NCBI RefSeq assembly: GCF_000002425.4
Contig: NC_037271.1
Span: forward strand, 5,525,878-5,589,877
Source: Physcomitrium patens
Lineage: Eukaryota; Streptophyta; Bryopsida; Funariales; Funariaceae
Direction: 5' to 3'
DNA length: 64,000 nt
Part shown: positions 10,553 to 21,801 of the stretch, piece after piece
How positions within the stretch are numbered: the first letter of the stretch is position 1
Layout of the letters: every line of letters starts with the position of its first letter
Notes under the pieces: generated by a model
What the model was told of the DNA's origin: nothing
Database searches by the model: none
The model's input: only the letters and a program-made list of their open reading frames with translations
Program-made: the position numbers and the translations under genes

Positions 10553-10975
10553 ATGGAGAGCCAACAACCAGCGGATTCAACTCAAGAACCTTCGTTTGCT
10601 GACCTGCCGAAGGAGACATTATGATTGTCACAACCTTCAAGACGACGTAATCGAGATGAAGATCTTCAAGAACGACATGTTCTTCCTCGAATAGATGGTG
10701 AGATACAACGCGTTTGGTATCACGATTTGGGAAGGGACTCCTGATGTTTGGTGATTTTGCTAGAGGAAGGAACAACTCCTGATGGTGTTCCAAATATTCT
10801 ATTCGAAGGAAGTTACGAAGGCCTCAACAATGATCAAATAACTGGGTGGTCTTCCCACCTTGGTATGGGACACTACCGATGGTTGAGAGGCCCTATCAAT
10901 CATCTTCGAAGAGAACAGAGATCAGAGTATGTGGCGAATACAATTCGTCGCATCATAGATTTCTTCAACATATGA
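10553..10975 (+). pseudogene. ORF3 of element C, an uncharacterised 140-codon ORF
   Basis: From ATG 10553 to TGA 10973-10975 the frame is kept over 141 codons, with two internal TGA codons. One replaces CGA present in A; the other replaces CAA in A but is also TGA in B and K. The N-terminal third is polar with an arginine cluster (SRRRNRDEDLQERH). The C-terminal half is globular-looking (FEGSYEGLNNDQITGW, GHYRWLRGPINHLRREQ, RRIIDF). Compared with A, most differences in this frame are silent third-position changes, which argues for past selection on the protein. No membrane segment and no recognised family. It lies where some plant retroelements carry env-like genes, but nothing here looks like an envelope. 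Confidence 0.7.
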
Positions 10976-11002
10976 TGACCGCTCCTCGTGGAAATCGTCT
11001 CT

Positions 11003-11016
11003 AGAAGGGGGGCTAA
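11003..11016 (+). promoter_or_regulatory. Polypurine tract of element C
   Basis: AGAAGGGGGGCTAA directly before the 3' LTR, the expected primer for plus-strand synthesis. The same tract occurs before the 3' LTR in A, B and K. Confidence 0.85.
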
Positions 11017-11568
11017 TGTCACGGCCATAATCATGTAAGCTAATAATTACATATAGAAATAGGTAGAAGTAAGTAAAAATAGATAAAAGTAAGTTAATTC
11101 TATAATATTTAATATAGAAGCTTCCTAGAAACTTCCTAGACGCTGCTTTGACTTCATAGGTGTCTTTAATTGACTTTTTGGATTAGAAACGTGGTCAAGA
11201 AGTTGGGCATGTGCCACACATGTTGTTAACTTGAAGATCAAGCTAACTATGTGGCCCACACGTAGAAAAACTTGCCTTGTAAGTCAAGGCATGTGTCCTA
11301 CAAAGTCAACACATATTGGAGGTCTTATAGAACGTCGCCACGTAGCCCCTAGTTAGATAGTATATATAGAGACAAGAGTGAAGGCTTCTTCACTCTAGTC
11401 AACTCCTTTCTTGCTTCTAGTCCAGGTTCAAGAGTCTTTAGTTTCTTGTCTTGTGGCAATAGCCATTCCAGTTTCCTTTTAATATACCTAATTGTTTATA
11501 TTTTGACTTATTATATCGAGATAGCCTTTTTGTGTATATTTTCGCTCATCGAGTCTTTGTCCTTGACA
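11017..11568 (+). repeat. 3' LTR of element C
   Basis: 552 bp, near-identical to 5200-5750 with about 13-14 differences. It is followed by TATGA, the right copy of the target duplication, and then by the integrase C-terminus of element B on the minus strand. The B reading frame runs by chance into this LTR. Confidence 0.95.
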
Positions 11569-11573
11569 TATGA

Positions 11574-14500
11574 TTCAAGAAGAGACACGTGGAATATAGG
11601 ATGGATCTTCATTGACTCCGGTAGATGTAACCGATATGCAACTGGGTTGATCTGTTCAAAAACAAAAAAGGGGCCAAGCCTACGATAGTCCAACTTGTCA
11701 CAAGGTCGAGTAGTCTTGATATTGCGACGAAGTAGCCATACCTTATCGCCCACGTTGATTTGTGGTTGCTCTTTACGATATAGATCTGCGTTTATCTTTT
11801 GTCGTTCTTGAGCTTCCTTCAATTGCATCTTCATTATTGCATGTAACTTTGACAACCGATTTGCCATATCTTCTACTGCAGGATTATCAACTTTTGAAAA
11901 ATCAAAAGTATCAAGTCGTGGATGATAGCCATAATTGGCAAAGAAAGGTGTTTGTTGCGTGGAAGAATGTACCATATTATTATAAGCAAACTCTGCCAAT
12001 GGCAGAAGGGTTATCCAATCATTTTGTTGGTAGTTGATAGTACACCTTAAATACTGCTCCAAGACTTGATTTACACGCTCTGTTTGTCCATCAGTTTGAG
12101 GATAGAAAGCCGAAGATAGCTTTATGTCTACTTTTAAAATCTTGAAAAGGGTCCTCCAAAATCTTGACACAAATTGAGTTCCCCTATCCGATATGATATC
12201 TTTAGATAATCCATGATAGCGATAGATATTATCAATGAAAAGTTTAGCTGTTTCTTCACCTGTGATAGATTTTGTACATGGCACAAAATGTGCCATCTTG
12301 GTGAAACGATCTACTATCACAAATATAGAATCATAAGATCTTGAGCTTGGAAGATTTGTGATGAAATCCATAGAAACAGAAGACCATGGTTGTTCTGGTA
12401 TAGGTAATGGCTGAAGAAGTCCGTAAGGTCGATGACGAGGAATTTTTGATCTTGAACAAATATCACATGATTGTACAAAGTCTTTTACTGACTTCCACAT
12501 TTGTGGCCACCAAAAATCTCTTGATATGAGTTCCAAAGTCTTATTATATCCAAAGTGCCCTGCTGTTGGAAAGTCATGACGTGCTTGAAGAACACGTAAA
12601 CGTGCTTCTCCTTCTGGAACATATAGGCGTCCTTCAAAATATAATAGATTATTCTTGAACTCGAACTTAGAAGAATCATGAGACTTGGAAGAATTATTCT
12701 CGATATCATGAATAAGAGGCTCTGAGGACATACTGGACTGGATTTGCTTGAGAAAAGTTGAATCAACAGTCAATGTTGATTTCATTGCTCAGAGATGAAA
12801 TTGCTCCGGTTTCAAGAGGACCGTTCTTTGTTGCTCAAAAGCTGCATCTCCTTCTTTTGGTGCAAAATAAGAACGTCTAGACAATGCATCGGACAAACCT
12901 TGTTGTTTTCTTGGTCGATAAGTGATAATGAACTCGAATCTTGACAAAGACATACTCCAACGAGCTTGACGACGATTCAACACGCGTGCTGACATGAAAT
13001 ACTCGAGGTTCTTGTGATCTGTATACACAGTGACTGGACTAGAAGCGCCTTCTAGATAATGACGCCATTCTTGAAAGGAATCCACGATCGCAAGAAGTTC
13101 TTTATCGTAGATCTCATAATTGATCTCGGCTGCTGAGAATTTTCTTGAATGAAAAGCTATCGGATGAAGCTTGTCATCTGTTCCCATTTGTGATAAAACT
13201 GCACCTAAGGCAAAATCTGATGCATCTGTTTCCATAAAAAATGCCTTGGAAAAGTCAACACGATATAAGACTGGTGCAGAGACAAACGATGTCTTCAAGG
13301 CTTCAAATACTGCTTCCGATTCTTGATTCCATTGGAATTTATCTTTACTAGTCAAGCGTGTAAGTGGAGGTGCAACTCATGAGAAATCTTTGATGAAGAT
13401 CCGATAGTAATTGACAAATCCTAAGAAACATTGGACATCTCTTACTGTCCTTGGAATCTTCTAATCCATGATTGTTTGGACTTTCTTAGAATCCATCATG
13501 AGACCATCATTTGAAATGATGTATCCTAAAAAGTCAACTTGAGTAGTGTGAAATACACACTTTTCCATCTTGGCATACAATCCTGCATCTCTAAGTTTTT
13601 GTAATACTTGACGAACATGTATTTCATGTTCTTCGACGTTCTTAGAATAGATCAGGATATTGTCTAGATAGCAGACGACAAAATTATCTAAGAATTCATG
13701 AAATACATCATTTATGAGATGTTCAAAAGCAGCTGGTGCATTCGTGAGTCCAAAGGGCATGATATTATATTCGAAATGTCCATACCTGGTTCGAAACGCA
13801 GTCTTCCATTCATCTCCTTCTTTGATCCGTACTAGATTATATGCTCCTCTTAGATCTATTTTTGTATAGATCTTAGCTTGATTCAACTGGTCAAGGAGTC
13901 CTGATATCAAAAGTAATGGATACCTGTTCTTGATTGTGATCTTGTTGAGTCCTCGATAATCAACACACATTCGTAAAGATCCATCTTTTTTCTTTACAAA
14001 TAGAATTGGAGCTCCTACTGGAGATTTTGAATGGCGTATGAAATTCTTCGCTAAATTCTCGTCAATATATGTCTTGAGTTCAGCCATCTCATCTTGCGAT
14101 AAACTGTAAATTGGTCCAAATGGTGGCTGAGTTCCTTCCTTGAGGTCGATTGAACAATCATATGGGCGATGCTCAGGAAGAATATCTGCATTCTTTTTCT
14201 CAAAAACGTCTTGATACTCCTGATATTGACTTGGAATGCCACTTGAAGTCTTTATGTTTTCAGAAATAGGTGCATCATAAATAGCAAAAGTTGATCCTTC
14301 TTTTGCTGCGTGTATAAATGCTTTTACACCTATCAGTACGGGTTTTACTATACTAGACTTATAATTTTTTACTTGGTTAGTAGAACTATTAATAACGCTC
14401 TCGGAAAAGTCAAGTTTACGCGAATTCTAATCTATTCGAGGGTTATATTTTTCTAGCCAGGATAAACCTAAAATAACTGGATTGGATGGGAATTTAATTA

Positions 14501-14813
14501 TGTTAAAAGTTATGTAGCTATCATGACCGTCTATTGTTACTTTTATAGGATGAGTTTCATGAGTGACATCTCCAGAAGACAAGGGACGACCATCTATGAC
14601 TTCTACATGTACTGGTTTAGGTTTCTGTATAAAAGGTATTTTACGACTTTTAACAAATTGTTCATCTAAAAAATATGCTGAGGCTCCTGAATCTAATAAA
14701 GTAGAGGCTTTGTAATTCTTAGGTCCTAAATATAAGTCTATTATAAAACAAGAAGAGGGTTCTGAGGAGAGGATAGGACCTTCTTTAGGAATTGTACAAG
14801 GTTGTAGCTGCAT
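11574..14813 (-). pseudogene. pol: Pol of element B, main part
   Basis: Colinear, codon for codon, with element C pol. Protease (LLDSGASAYFLDEQFV), RT (Y-L-D-N in place of Y-L-D-D), RNase H and integrase (SDRGTQFVSRFW intact, unlike C) are all readable. Stops at 13463-13461 (TAG), 13379-13377 (TGA) and 12791-12789 (TGA) match the three in C; a TAG at 14429-14427 is private to B. It ends at the C insertion and continues at 5199-4951 with the chromodomain. Expressed relative to gag, pol lies in the -1 frame. Confidence 0.92.
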
Positions 14814-14818
14814 GGTCC

Positions 14819-15823
14819 CTATTGTAGCTGGACGAATCCGTTTTCCGACATGTTGTTTTCTATGACCGTCGTACCCCTCATTTTATAGTTGCGTCGCTTC
14901 TTTGGACATTGTTGAGCAGTGTGCTTAGGTTCTCCGCAATATAAACATAATCCTTCTTGACGACGACAAATCTTTTCTTGCTCAGTTAGGGGTTTAAAAC
15001 GTACCGCGTCAATTTGCATGTCTTCTACTTTCGAATGTACGTTTGGCAAAGATGTTGATGTTGCCATTGAGTAATAATGTTGAGGTTCCCGTGAGTGATT
15101 CTCAAATCAAAATTCGAAAAGTCGATTATCACATTTTACCACAAAATCGATTGCTTGACTCAAAGTTTGAGGATCAGGTAAGTTGAGCATCAATTTCTTT
15201 ACTTCGTATTGCAATCCATAAAGAAATTGACTGATGAGTGCAGCATCATCCCACTTGATGTCAATTGTAAGTTGTCGAAATCGTGAAGCATATACTGTTA
15301 CTGAGCGATTTTTTTGTCGCAGAATTCGGATCTTATTTGTTGCAACACGAGTTGCATCGTGTTCACCATACATAGATCGAAACTCCGCCAAAAAAGCTTC
15401 CAAATTGTCCAATATTGGATTTCATTGTTCAAGAAAAGACGAAAACTATGATAATGCAGAACCAGAAAGTAGAGTGCCAATAAACCTGACTTGTGATCCT
15501 GGAGTTGGATAGCTTTGCGGTTGAAGTTCAATTGCCAATTGTACTTGATTGATGAACCCTCGAAACTTAGATCTCGTACCATCAAATTTCTCGGATAAGG
15601 CAATTCTTGGTTCTCTAATGCTTACAGGGTGTTGTACAATTGGAGAAGGAACGTGATTTGTTATAGATGTTGAAGCAGCTCCGATCATCTCAATATCTCC
15701 ACTTTCTGCTATTCTTGTTCTTTCATGTGTTGGTGAATTGAGTTGATGCATCGCAAGCATTAACTCCCTCATTTGCTCTTGCATTTGTGCCATTGCACTC
15801 TTCATTTCAACAAGCTCTGCCAT
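14819..15823 (-). pseudogene. gag: Gag of element B
   Basis: Same length as element C gag (335 codons with stop), ATG at 15823-15821. Three private stops interrupt it: TAG at the Trp after GSALS, TGA in the LEQRN stretch, and TGA near 15106. All fit C-to-T decay on one strand or the other. The zinc knuckle CLYCGEPKHTAQQC keeps all four metal ligands, so it gives the best view of the original nucleocapsid of this family. Confidence 0.88.
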
Positions 15824-16018
15824 AATGACACTAAGAAAAATTTGTTTGATACTGCTCAAGACAAAAGAAAAAAAAGACTTGATAACAAAGAAGATACTAA
15901 GAACAATATCAGTTTAGAAGTGGGTAATCCGCAAACTTCTAATACGCTTATGTCTTGTCAAGACAAAGGGGTAATCCACTCTCACTCAAGAAAAACAAAG
16001 CTCTGATATTGTAAGTGC

Positions 16019-16029
16019 ACTCTTGTCAA
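16019..16029 (-). other. Probable self-priming site of element B
   Basis: In element sense TTGACAAGAGT lies 2 bases past the 5' LTR end, as in C. The matching ACTCTTGTCAA is present in both B LTRs after the TATA box. The site is unchanged from C. Confidence 0.62.
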
Positions 16030-16031
16030 TC

Positions 16032-16583
16032 TGTCAAGGACAAAGACTCGATGAAGGAAAATATACACAAAAAGGCTATCTCGATATAATAAGTCAAAAT
16101 ATAAACAAGTAGGTATATTAAAAGGAAACTGGAATGGCTATTGCCACAAGACAAGAAACTAAAGACTCTTGAACCTGGACTAGAAGCAAGAAAGGAGTTG
16201 ACAAGAGTGAAGAAGCCTTCACTCTTGTCTCTATATATACTATCTAACTAGGGGCTACGTGGCGACGTTCTATAGGACCTCCAATATGTGTTGACTTTGT
16301 AGGACACATGCCTTGACTTACAAGGCAAGTTTTTCTACGTGTGGGCCACATAGTTAGCTTGATCTTCAAGTTAACAACATGTGTGGCACATGCCCAACTT
16401 GTTGACCATGTTTCTAATCCAAAAAGTCAATTAAAGACACCTATGAAGTCAAAGCAGCGTCTAAGAAGTTTTTAGGAAGCTTCTATATTAAATATTATAG
16501 AATTAATTTACTTTTATCTACTTTTACTTACTTCTACCTATTTCTATATGTAATTATTTGCTTACATGATCATGGCCGTGACA
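16032..16583 (-). repeat. 5' LTR of element B
   Basis: 552 bp, near-identical to 3842-4393. Its right edge is followed by CCAAT, after which the gag of element A continues. Together the two LTRs and the duplication define B exactly. Confidence 0.95.
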
Positions 16584-16588
16584 CCAAT

Positions 16589-17186
16589 ATTGGATAATCT
16601 AGAGGCTTTTTTGGCAAAGTTTCGATCCATGTATGGAGAACATGATGCAATTCGTGTTGCAACCAATAAGATCCATATTTTACGACAAGGCAATCAATCA
16701 ATAACATTATATGCTTCACAATTTCGATAACTTGCAACTGATATCAAGTAGGATGATGCTCCACTTATTAGTCAATTTCTCTATGGATTACAATATGAGG
16801 TAAAAAAATTAATGCTCAACTTACGTGATCCTCAAACATTGAGTCAAGCAATTGACTTTGCTATGAAGTGCGACAATCACCTTTTTGAATTCCGATCTGA
16901 GAACCATACAAGTAAACCTCAACGTTACTATAATTCAATGGCAACACCAATACCTCTTTAATACATACATTCGAAAGTAGAGGATATGTAAATTGATGCA
17001 ATACGTTTCAAACCTCTTACTGAGCAAGAAAAGACTCGTAGTCGTCAAGAAGGATTATGTTTATATTATGGAGAACCAAAGCACACTACTCAACATTATC
17101 CAAAGAAATGACGCAATTACAAAATGAGGAGTATGGCTGTGAAAGAAAACAATATGTCGAAAAATAAGTTTGTCTAGCTACAATAG
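16589..17186 (+). pseudogene. gag: Element A gag, second part
   Basis: Continues the frame broken at 3841 (ILDNLEAFLAKFRSMYGEH-like). In-frame stops occur, for example TAA after SQFR and TAG in the I-K-W-D stretch. The zinc-knuckle region reads LCLYYGEPKHTTQHYPKK, so two ligands are lost. The terminal TAG at 17184-17186 is in the same place as in B and C. Confidence 0.85.
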
Positions 17187-17191
17187 GGTCC

Positions 17192-20100
17192 GTGTGGTTG
17201 GAACCTTGCACAACATCTAGTAAAGGTCCTATTCTCTCTTCAGAGGTCTCTCCTTGTTTTACATTAAATGTTATTTTAGGACCTAAACATTACAAAGTCT
17301 CTGCCTTGTTAGATTCAGGAGCCCTCAGCATGTTTTTTAGATGAAGAATTTACTAAAAGACATAGTATATCTTTAATAAAGAAAACTAAATCTGTTCATG
17401 TAGAAGTCATAGAAGGTCGTCCATTGTCTTCTGGAGATATTACTCATGAAATCCTTCCTATAGAAGTAATAATCAATGGTCATAATAGTTTTGTAGTATT
17501 TAATATCATTAGATCTTCCTCTAATCCAGTCATTTTAGGTTTATCGTGGTTAGAAAAATACAACCCTCAAATAGATTGGATTTCCCGAACTCTTACTTTC
17601 TCTAAAAGTATAACTAACAGTGTAGTTAATCAAGTAGAGAGTCATAAGTCCAGTTCAATTAAATCCGTATTTATAGGTGTAAAAGCTTTCTTGCATGCTG
17701 CTATGAAAGAATCACCATATATTATTTATGCCACACCCGTTTCTATTGGTAAAAAGACTTCAAGTGGCATTCCAAGCCAATATCAAGAATTTCAAGATGT
17801 ATTTGAAAAAAAAAATGTAGATACACTCCCGGAACATCGTCCCTATGATTGCTCAATTGACCTTCAAGAAGGAGCACAACCGCCATTCGGACCAATCTAC
17901 AGTTTATCACAAAATGAGTTGGCTGAACTCAAGGAGTATATTGAAGAAAATCTAGCCAAGAATTTCATATGCCATTCTAAATCTTCGGCAGGAGCTCCAA
18001 TTCTATTTGTAAAGAAAAAAGATGGATCATTGTGGATGTGTGTTGATTATTGAGGACTCAACAAGATTACCATCAAGAACAGGTATCTACTACTTTTAAT
18101 ATCTGGACTTCTTGATCAGCTGAATCAAGCTAAGATCTATACAAAAATAGATCTTCGTGGAGCACAAAATCTAGTACGCATCAAAGAAGGAGATGAATGG
18201 AAGACTGCATTTCGAAGTAGGTATGGACATTTTGAATACAACGTCATGCCTTTTGGACTTATAAATGCATGAGCAGCTTTTCAACATCTAATGAATGATG
18301 TTTTTCGAGAGTTTTTGGACGATTTTGTAGTCTGTTATCTAGACGGCATTTTGATCTATTCTAAGAATCCAAAAGAACATGAACTTCATGTTTGTCGCAT
18401 GTTACAAAAATTAAGAGATGCAAGACTCTATATCAAGATAGAAAAGTGTGTATTCCACACTACTCAAGTCGATTTTTTAGGTTACATCATTTCAAATGAT
18501 GGACTTATGATGGATGCTAAGAAAGTTCAAACTATTATAGACTGGAAGATCCTAAAAACGGTAAGAGATGTCTAATATTTTTTGGAATTTGCCAACTACT
18601 ATTGGATCTTCATCAAAGACTTCTCTCGAGTTGCAGCTCCACTTACATATTTGACTTGTAAAGACAAACTCCAATGGAATCAAGAAGCGAAAGTTGCTTT
18701 TGAATCTTTGAAGATAGCGTTTGTTTCTGCACCAATCTTATATCGTGTTGATTTTTTCAAAGCATTCTTTATGGAAATAGATGCATCGGACTTTGCTCTG
18801 GGTGCGATTTTATCACAAATGGGAATAGATGACAAACTTCATCAAGTAGCCTTTCATTCAAGAAAATTCTCAGTAATAAAAATCAATTATGAGATCCACG
18901 ACAAAGAACTTCTTGCAATTGTGGATTCTTTTCAAGAATGGCATCATTATCTAGAAGGTGCTTGCAGTCTAGTCACTATATATATAGATCATAAGAATCT
19001 CGAATATTTTATGTCAGCACGCATATTAAATCGTTGCCAAGCTCGTTGGAGCATATCTTTATCAAGATTCGAGTTCATCATCACTTATCGACTAGGAAAA
19101 CAACAAGGTTTATCTGATGCCTTGTCTAAACATTCTTATCTTGCACCAAAAGAAGAAGATGTAGCTTTTGAGCAACAAAGAACGGTTCTCTTGAGGCCAC
19201 AACAATTTCATCTTCGAGCAATAAAATCAACATTGATTATTGATTTAACTTTTTTTAAGCAAGTCTAGTGAAGTATGTCTTCAGACCTTCTTGTTTATGA
19301 TATCAAGAATAATTCTTTTAAATCTCATGATCCATCTAAATTTGAATTCAAGAACAACCTACTCTATTTCAAAGGACGCCTATATATTCCAGAAAGAGAA
19401 GCATGTTTATGTGTTCTTCAAGCTCGTCACGACTTCCCAGCAGTAGGATATTTTGGATATAATAAGACTTTGGAGCTGATATTTAGGGATTTTTGGTGGC
19501 CTCAAGTGTGGAAGGCAATTAAAGATTTTGTACAATCATGTGATATTTGCTCAAGATCGAAAACTCCTCGTCATCGATCTTTTGGACTTCTTCAGCCATT
19601 ACCCATCCAAAACAACCATGGTCTTCTGTTTCTATGGACTTCATTACGGATCTTCTAATCTCAGGTTCTTATGACTCTATATTCATGATAGTAGATCGTT
19701 TTACCAAGATGGCACATTTTGTACCATGTACAAAATCTATCACTAGTGAAGAAACAGCTAAACTCTTTTTTGACAATATCTATCACTATCATGGATTATC
19801 CAAGGATATTATATCAGATAGGGGAACTCAATTTGTATCAAGATTTTGACGGACTCTTTTTAAGATTCTTAAAGTGGATATAAAACTATCTTCAGCATTC
19901 CATCCTCAAACTGATGGACAAACGGAGTGTGTTAATTAAGTTTTGGACCAATACTTAAGATGTACCATTAATTATCAACAAGATGATTGGACAACTCTTT
20001 TGCCATTGGCAGAGTTTGCTTACAATAACATGGTACATTCTTCTACAAAACAAACACCTTTCTTTGCTAATTATGGTTATCATCCATGACTTGATACTTT

Positions 20101-20680
20101 TGACTTTTCAAAAGTAGATAATCTTGCTATAAAAGATTTGGCAATTCATTTATCAGAGCTACATGCAACGATGAAGGCGCAATTAAAAGAGGCTCAAGAA
20201 CAACAAAAGATCAATGCGGATGTCTATCAAAAGGAACAACCATCATTTGTTCTGGGTGATAAGGTATGGCTACTTCGTCATAATATCAAGACCACTCGTC
20301 CTTGAGACAAGTTGGACTATCGAATGCTTGGATCATTTTCTATTTCTGCACAAATCAATCCAGTTGCATATCATTTACATCTACTGGAATCAATGAAAAT
20401 CCATCCAGTATTCCACGTATCTCTTCTTGAACCATACAAGACAGTGGACATACCAAAAAGATGACAAGCTCTACCTCCTCCTATAGAAGTAGACAATAAT
20501 AAAGAGTTTGAAGTAGAAGAAGTCTTAGATTCAAGGCGGCGCCAAAATAAATTAGAATATCTTGTCCATTGACGCAGATATGGTATTAGTGAACACACAT
20601 AGGAGCCAATAAAGAATCTTGTAAATGCAGCAAAGGCGGTGGAGGCTTTTCATCGACGACATCCATCAAAATCAAGATGA
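17192..20680 (+). pseudogene. pol: Pol of element A
   Basis: Same order and nearly the same length as C pol. One extra base in the protease (GAGCCCTCAGC) shifts the frame, and a lost base near 19610 restores it. Many stops occur. The RT motif reads Y-L-D-G. The three sites that are stops in B and C are sense codons here (TGG, CGA, CGA), which shows those stops are derived in the B/C lineage. Integrase and chromodomain are recognisable (DRGTQFVSRF; FEVEEVLDSRRRQNKLEYL). Confidence 0.9.
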
Positions 20681-20774
20681 AAACCTACTTTATAAAAAAA
20701 ACAACATCTAGGCAAGATAACATTCTACTTTCAATTCTTGTTCGTAGCTTCTTTGTAGTAGTAACGCTCAGGAG

Positions 20775-21196
20775 ATGGAGAACCAACAACCAGCAGATTC
20801 GACTCAAGAGCCTTCATTTGCTGACCTACCGGATGAGACATTACGATTGTCACAACCTTCAAGATAATGCAATCGAGATGAAGATCTTCAAGAACGACAT
20901 GTTCTTCTCGAATAGATGGCGAGATACAACGTGTTTGGTATGATGATTCAAGAAGGGACTCTCAATGTTTGGTGATTGTGCTAGAGGTAGGAACAACTCC
21001 TGATGGTGTTCCAAATATTCTATTTGAAGGAAGTTATGAAGGCCTCAACAATGATCAAATAACTGGGTGGTCTTCTTGTTCTGGTATGGGACACTACCGA
21101 TGGTTGAGAGGCCCTATCAATCATCTTCGAAAAGAATAAAGATCAGAGTATGTGGCGAATACATTTTGTCGCATCATAGATTTTCTCAACATATGA
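20775..21196 (+). pseudogene. ORF3 of element A
   Basis: Third ORF downstream of the chromodomain, with start and stop at the same places as in C. One base is missing (CTTCTCG for CTTCCTCG) and stops occur after the arginine cluster and near the end. Relative to C, silent third-position changes dominate. A keeps CAA at the codon that is TGA in B, C and K, so the ancestral frame was probably continuous. Confidence 0.65.
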
Positions 21197-21237
21197 TGAC
21201 CGCTCTTTGTAGAACTCGTTCTTAGAAGGGGGGGTAA

Positions 21238-21796
21238 TGTCACGAACATAATCATATAAGCTAGTAATTATATATAGAAATAGATAGAAGTAAGTAAAAG
21301 TAGATAAAAGTAAGTTAATTCTGTAGTATTTAATATGGAAGCTTCTTAGAAGCTTTATAGACGCTGCTTTGACTTCATAGGTGTCTTTAATTGATTTTTT
21401 AGATTAGAAACGTGGTCAACAAGTTGGCCATGTACCACACATGTTGTTAGCTTGAAGATTAAGGTAACTATGTAGCCCACACGTAGAAAAACTTGCCTTG
21501 TAAGTCAAGGCATGTGTCCTACAAAGTCAACACATATTGGAGGTCCTATAGAACATCGCCACGTAGCCCCTAGTTAGATAGTATATATAGAGACAAGAGT
21601 GAAGGCTTCTTCATTCTTGTCAACTTCTTTCTTGCTTCTAGTCTAGTTTCAAGGGTATCTAAATCTTATCTTTTGGCAATAGCCATTCAAGTTTCTCTTT
21701 CAATATATATCCTTGTTTATATATATTTTGTTACCTCTCTTTGAGTGAAGGCTCACTTGTCTGAATTATTTTTTCATCGAGTTTTTATCCTTGACA
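21238..21796 (+). repeat. 3' LTR of element A
   Basis: 559 bp, preceded by the purine tract AGAAGGGGGGGTAA and followed by GATAG. It diverges clearly more from 2660-3220 than the B or C pairs do, in line with A being the older host of B. Confidence 0.93.
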
Positions 21797-21801
21797 GATA
21801 G

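Larger units (their letters stand above)
5200..11568 (+). mobile_element. Ty3 chromodomain element C, the innermost and most complete copy
   Basis: 6369 bp with LTRs of 551 and 552 bp that differ at about 13-14 positions by eye. Target duplication is TATGG (5195-5199) / TATGA (11569-11573). Layout: 5' LTR, priming site, gag 5960-6964, pol 6970-10458, ORF3 10553-10975, polypurine tract, 3' LTR. Gag is fully open, pol has four stops, ORF3 has two. The C-terminal chromodomain places it among chromoviruses. The extra ORF and the apparent self-priming site set it apart from typical plant chromoviruses. Confidence 0.96.
3842..16583 (-). mobile_element. Ty3 chromodomain element B on the minus strand, inserted in A gag
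   Basis: LTRs at 3842-4393 (3') and 16032-16583 (5'), both 552 bp, are flanked by perfect CCAAT duplications (3837-3841 and 16584-16588). Internal order read right to left: priming site, gag, pol, ORF3, LTR. It is split by element C at the end of integrase. LTRs differ at only about ten positions by eye, so it is young. It shares three stops and an RT active-site change with C. Confidence 0.95.
2660..21796 (+). mobile_element. Ty3 chromodomain element A, inserted in the copia pol
   Basis: LTRs at 2660-3220 and 21238-21796 are flanked by the perfect 5 bp duplication GATAG (2655-2659 and 21797-21801). Order: LTR, gag, protease, RT, RNase H, integrase, chromodomain, ORF3, polypurine tract, LTR. 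Gag is interrupted by element B. Without the insertion A is about 6.4 kb. Many stops and at least two frameshifts show that it is older than B and C. Confidence 0.94.

Noticed and set aside
10455-10694. The alternative open frame through the ORF3 start (KNLRLLTCRRRHYDCHNLQD)
   Set aside because: Open in A and C, but differences between copies fall on silent positions of the other frame, and the conserved C-terminal half is in that other frame.
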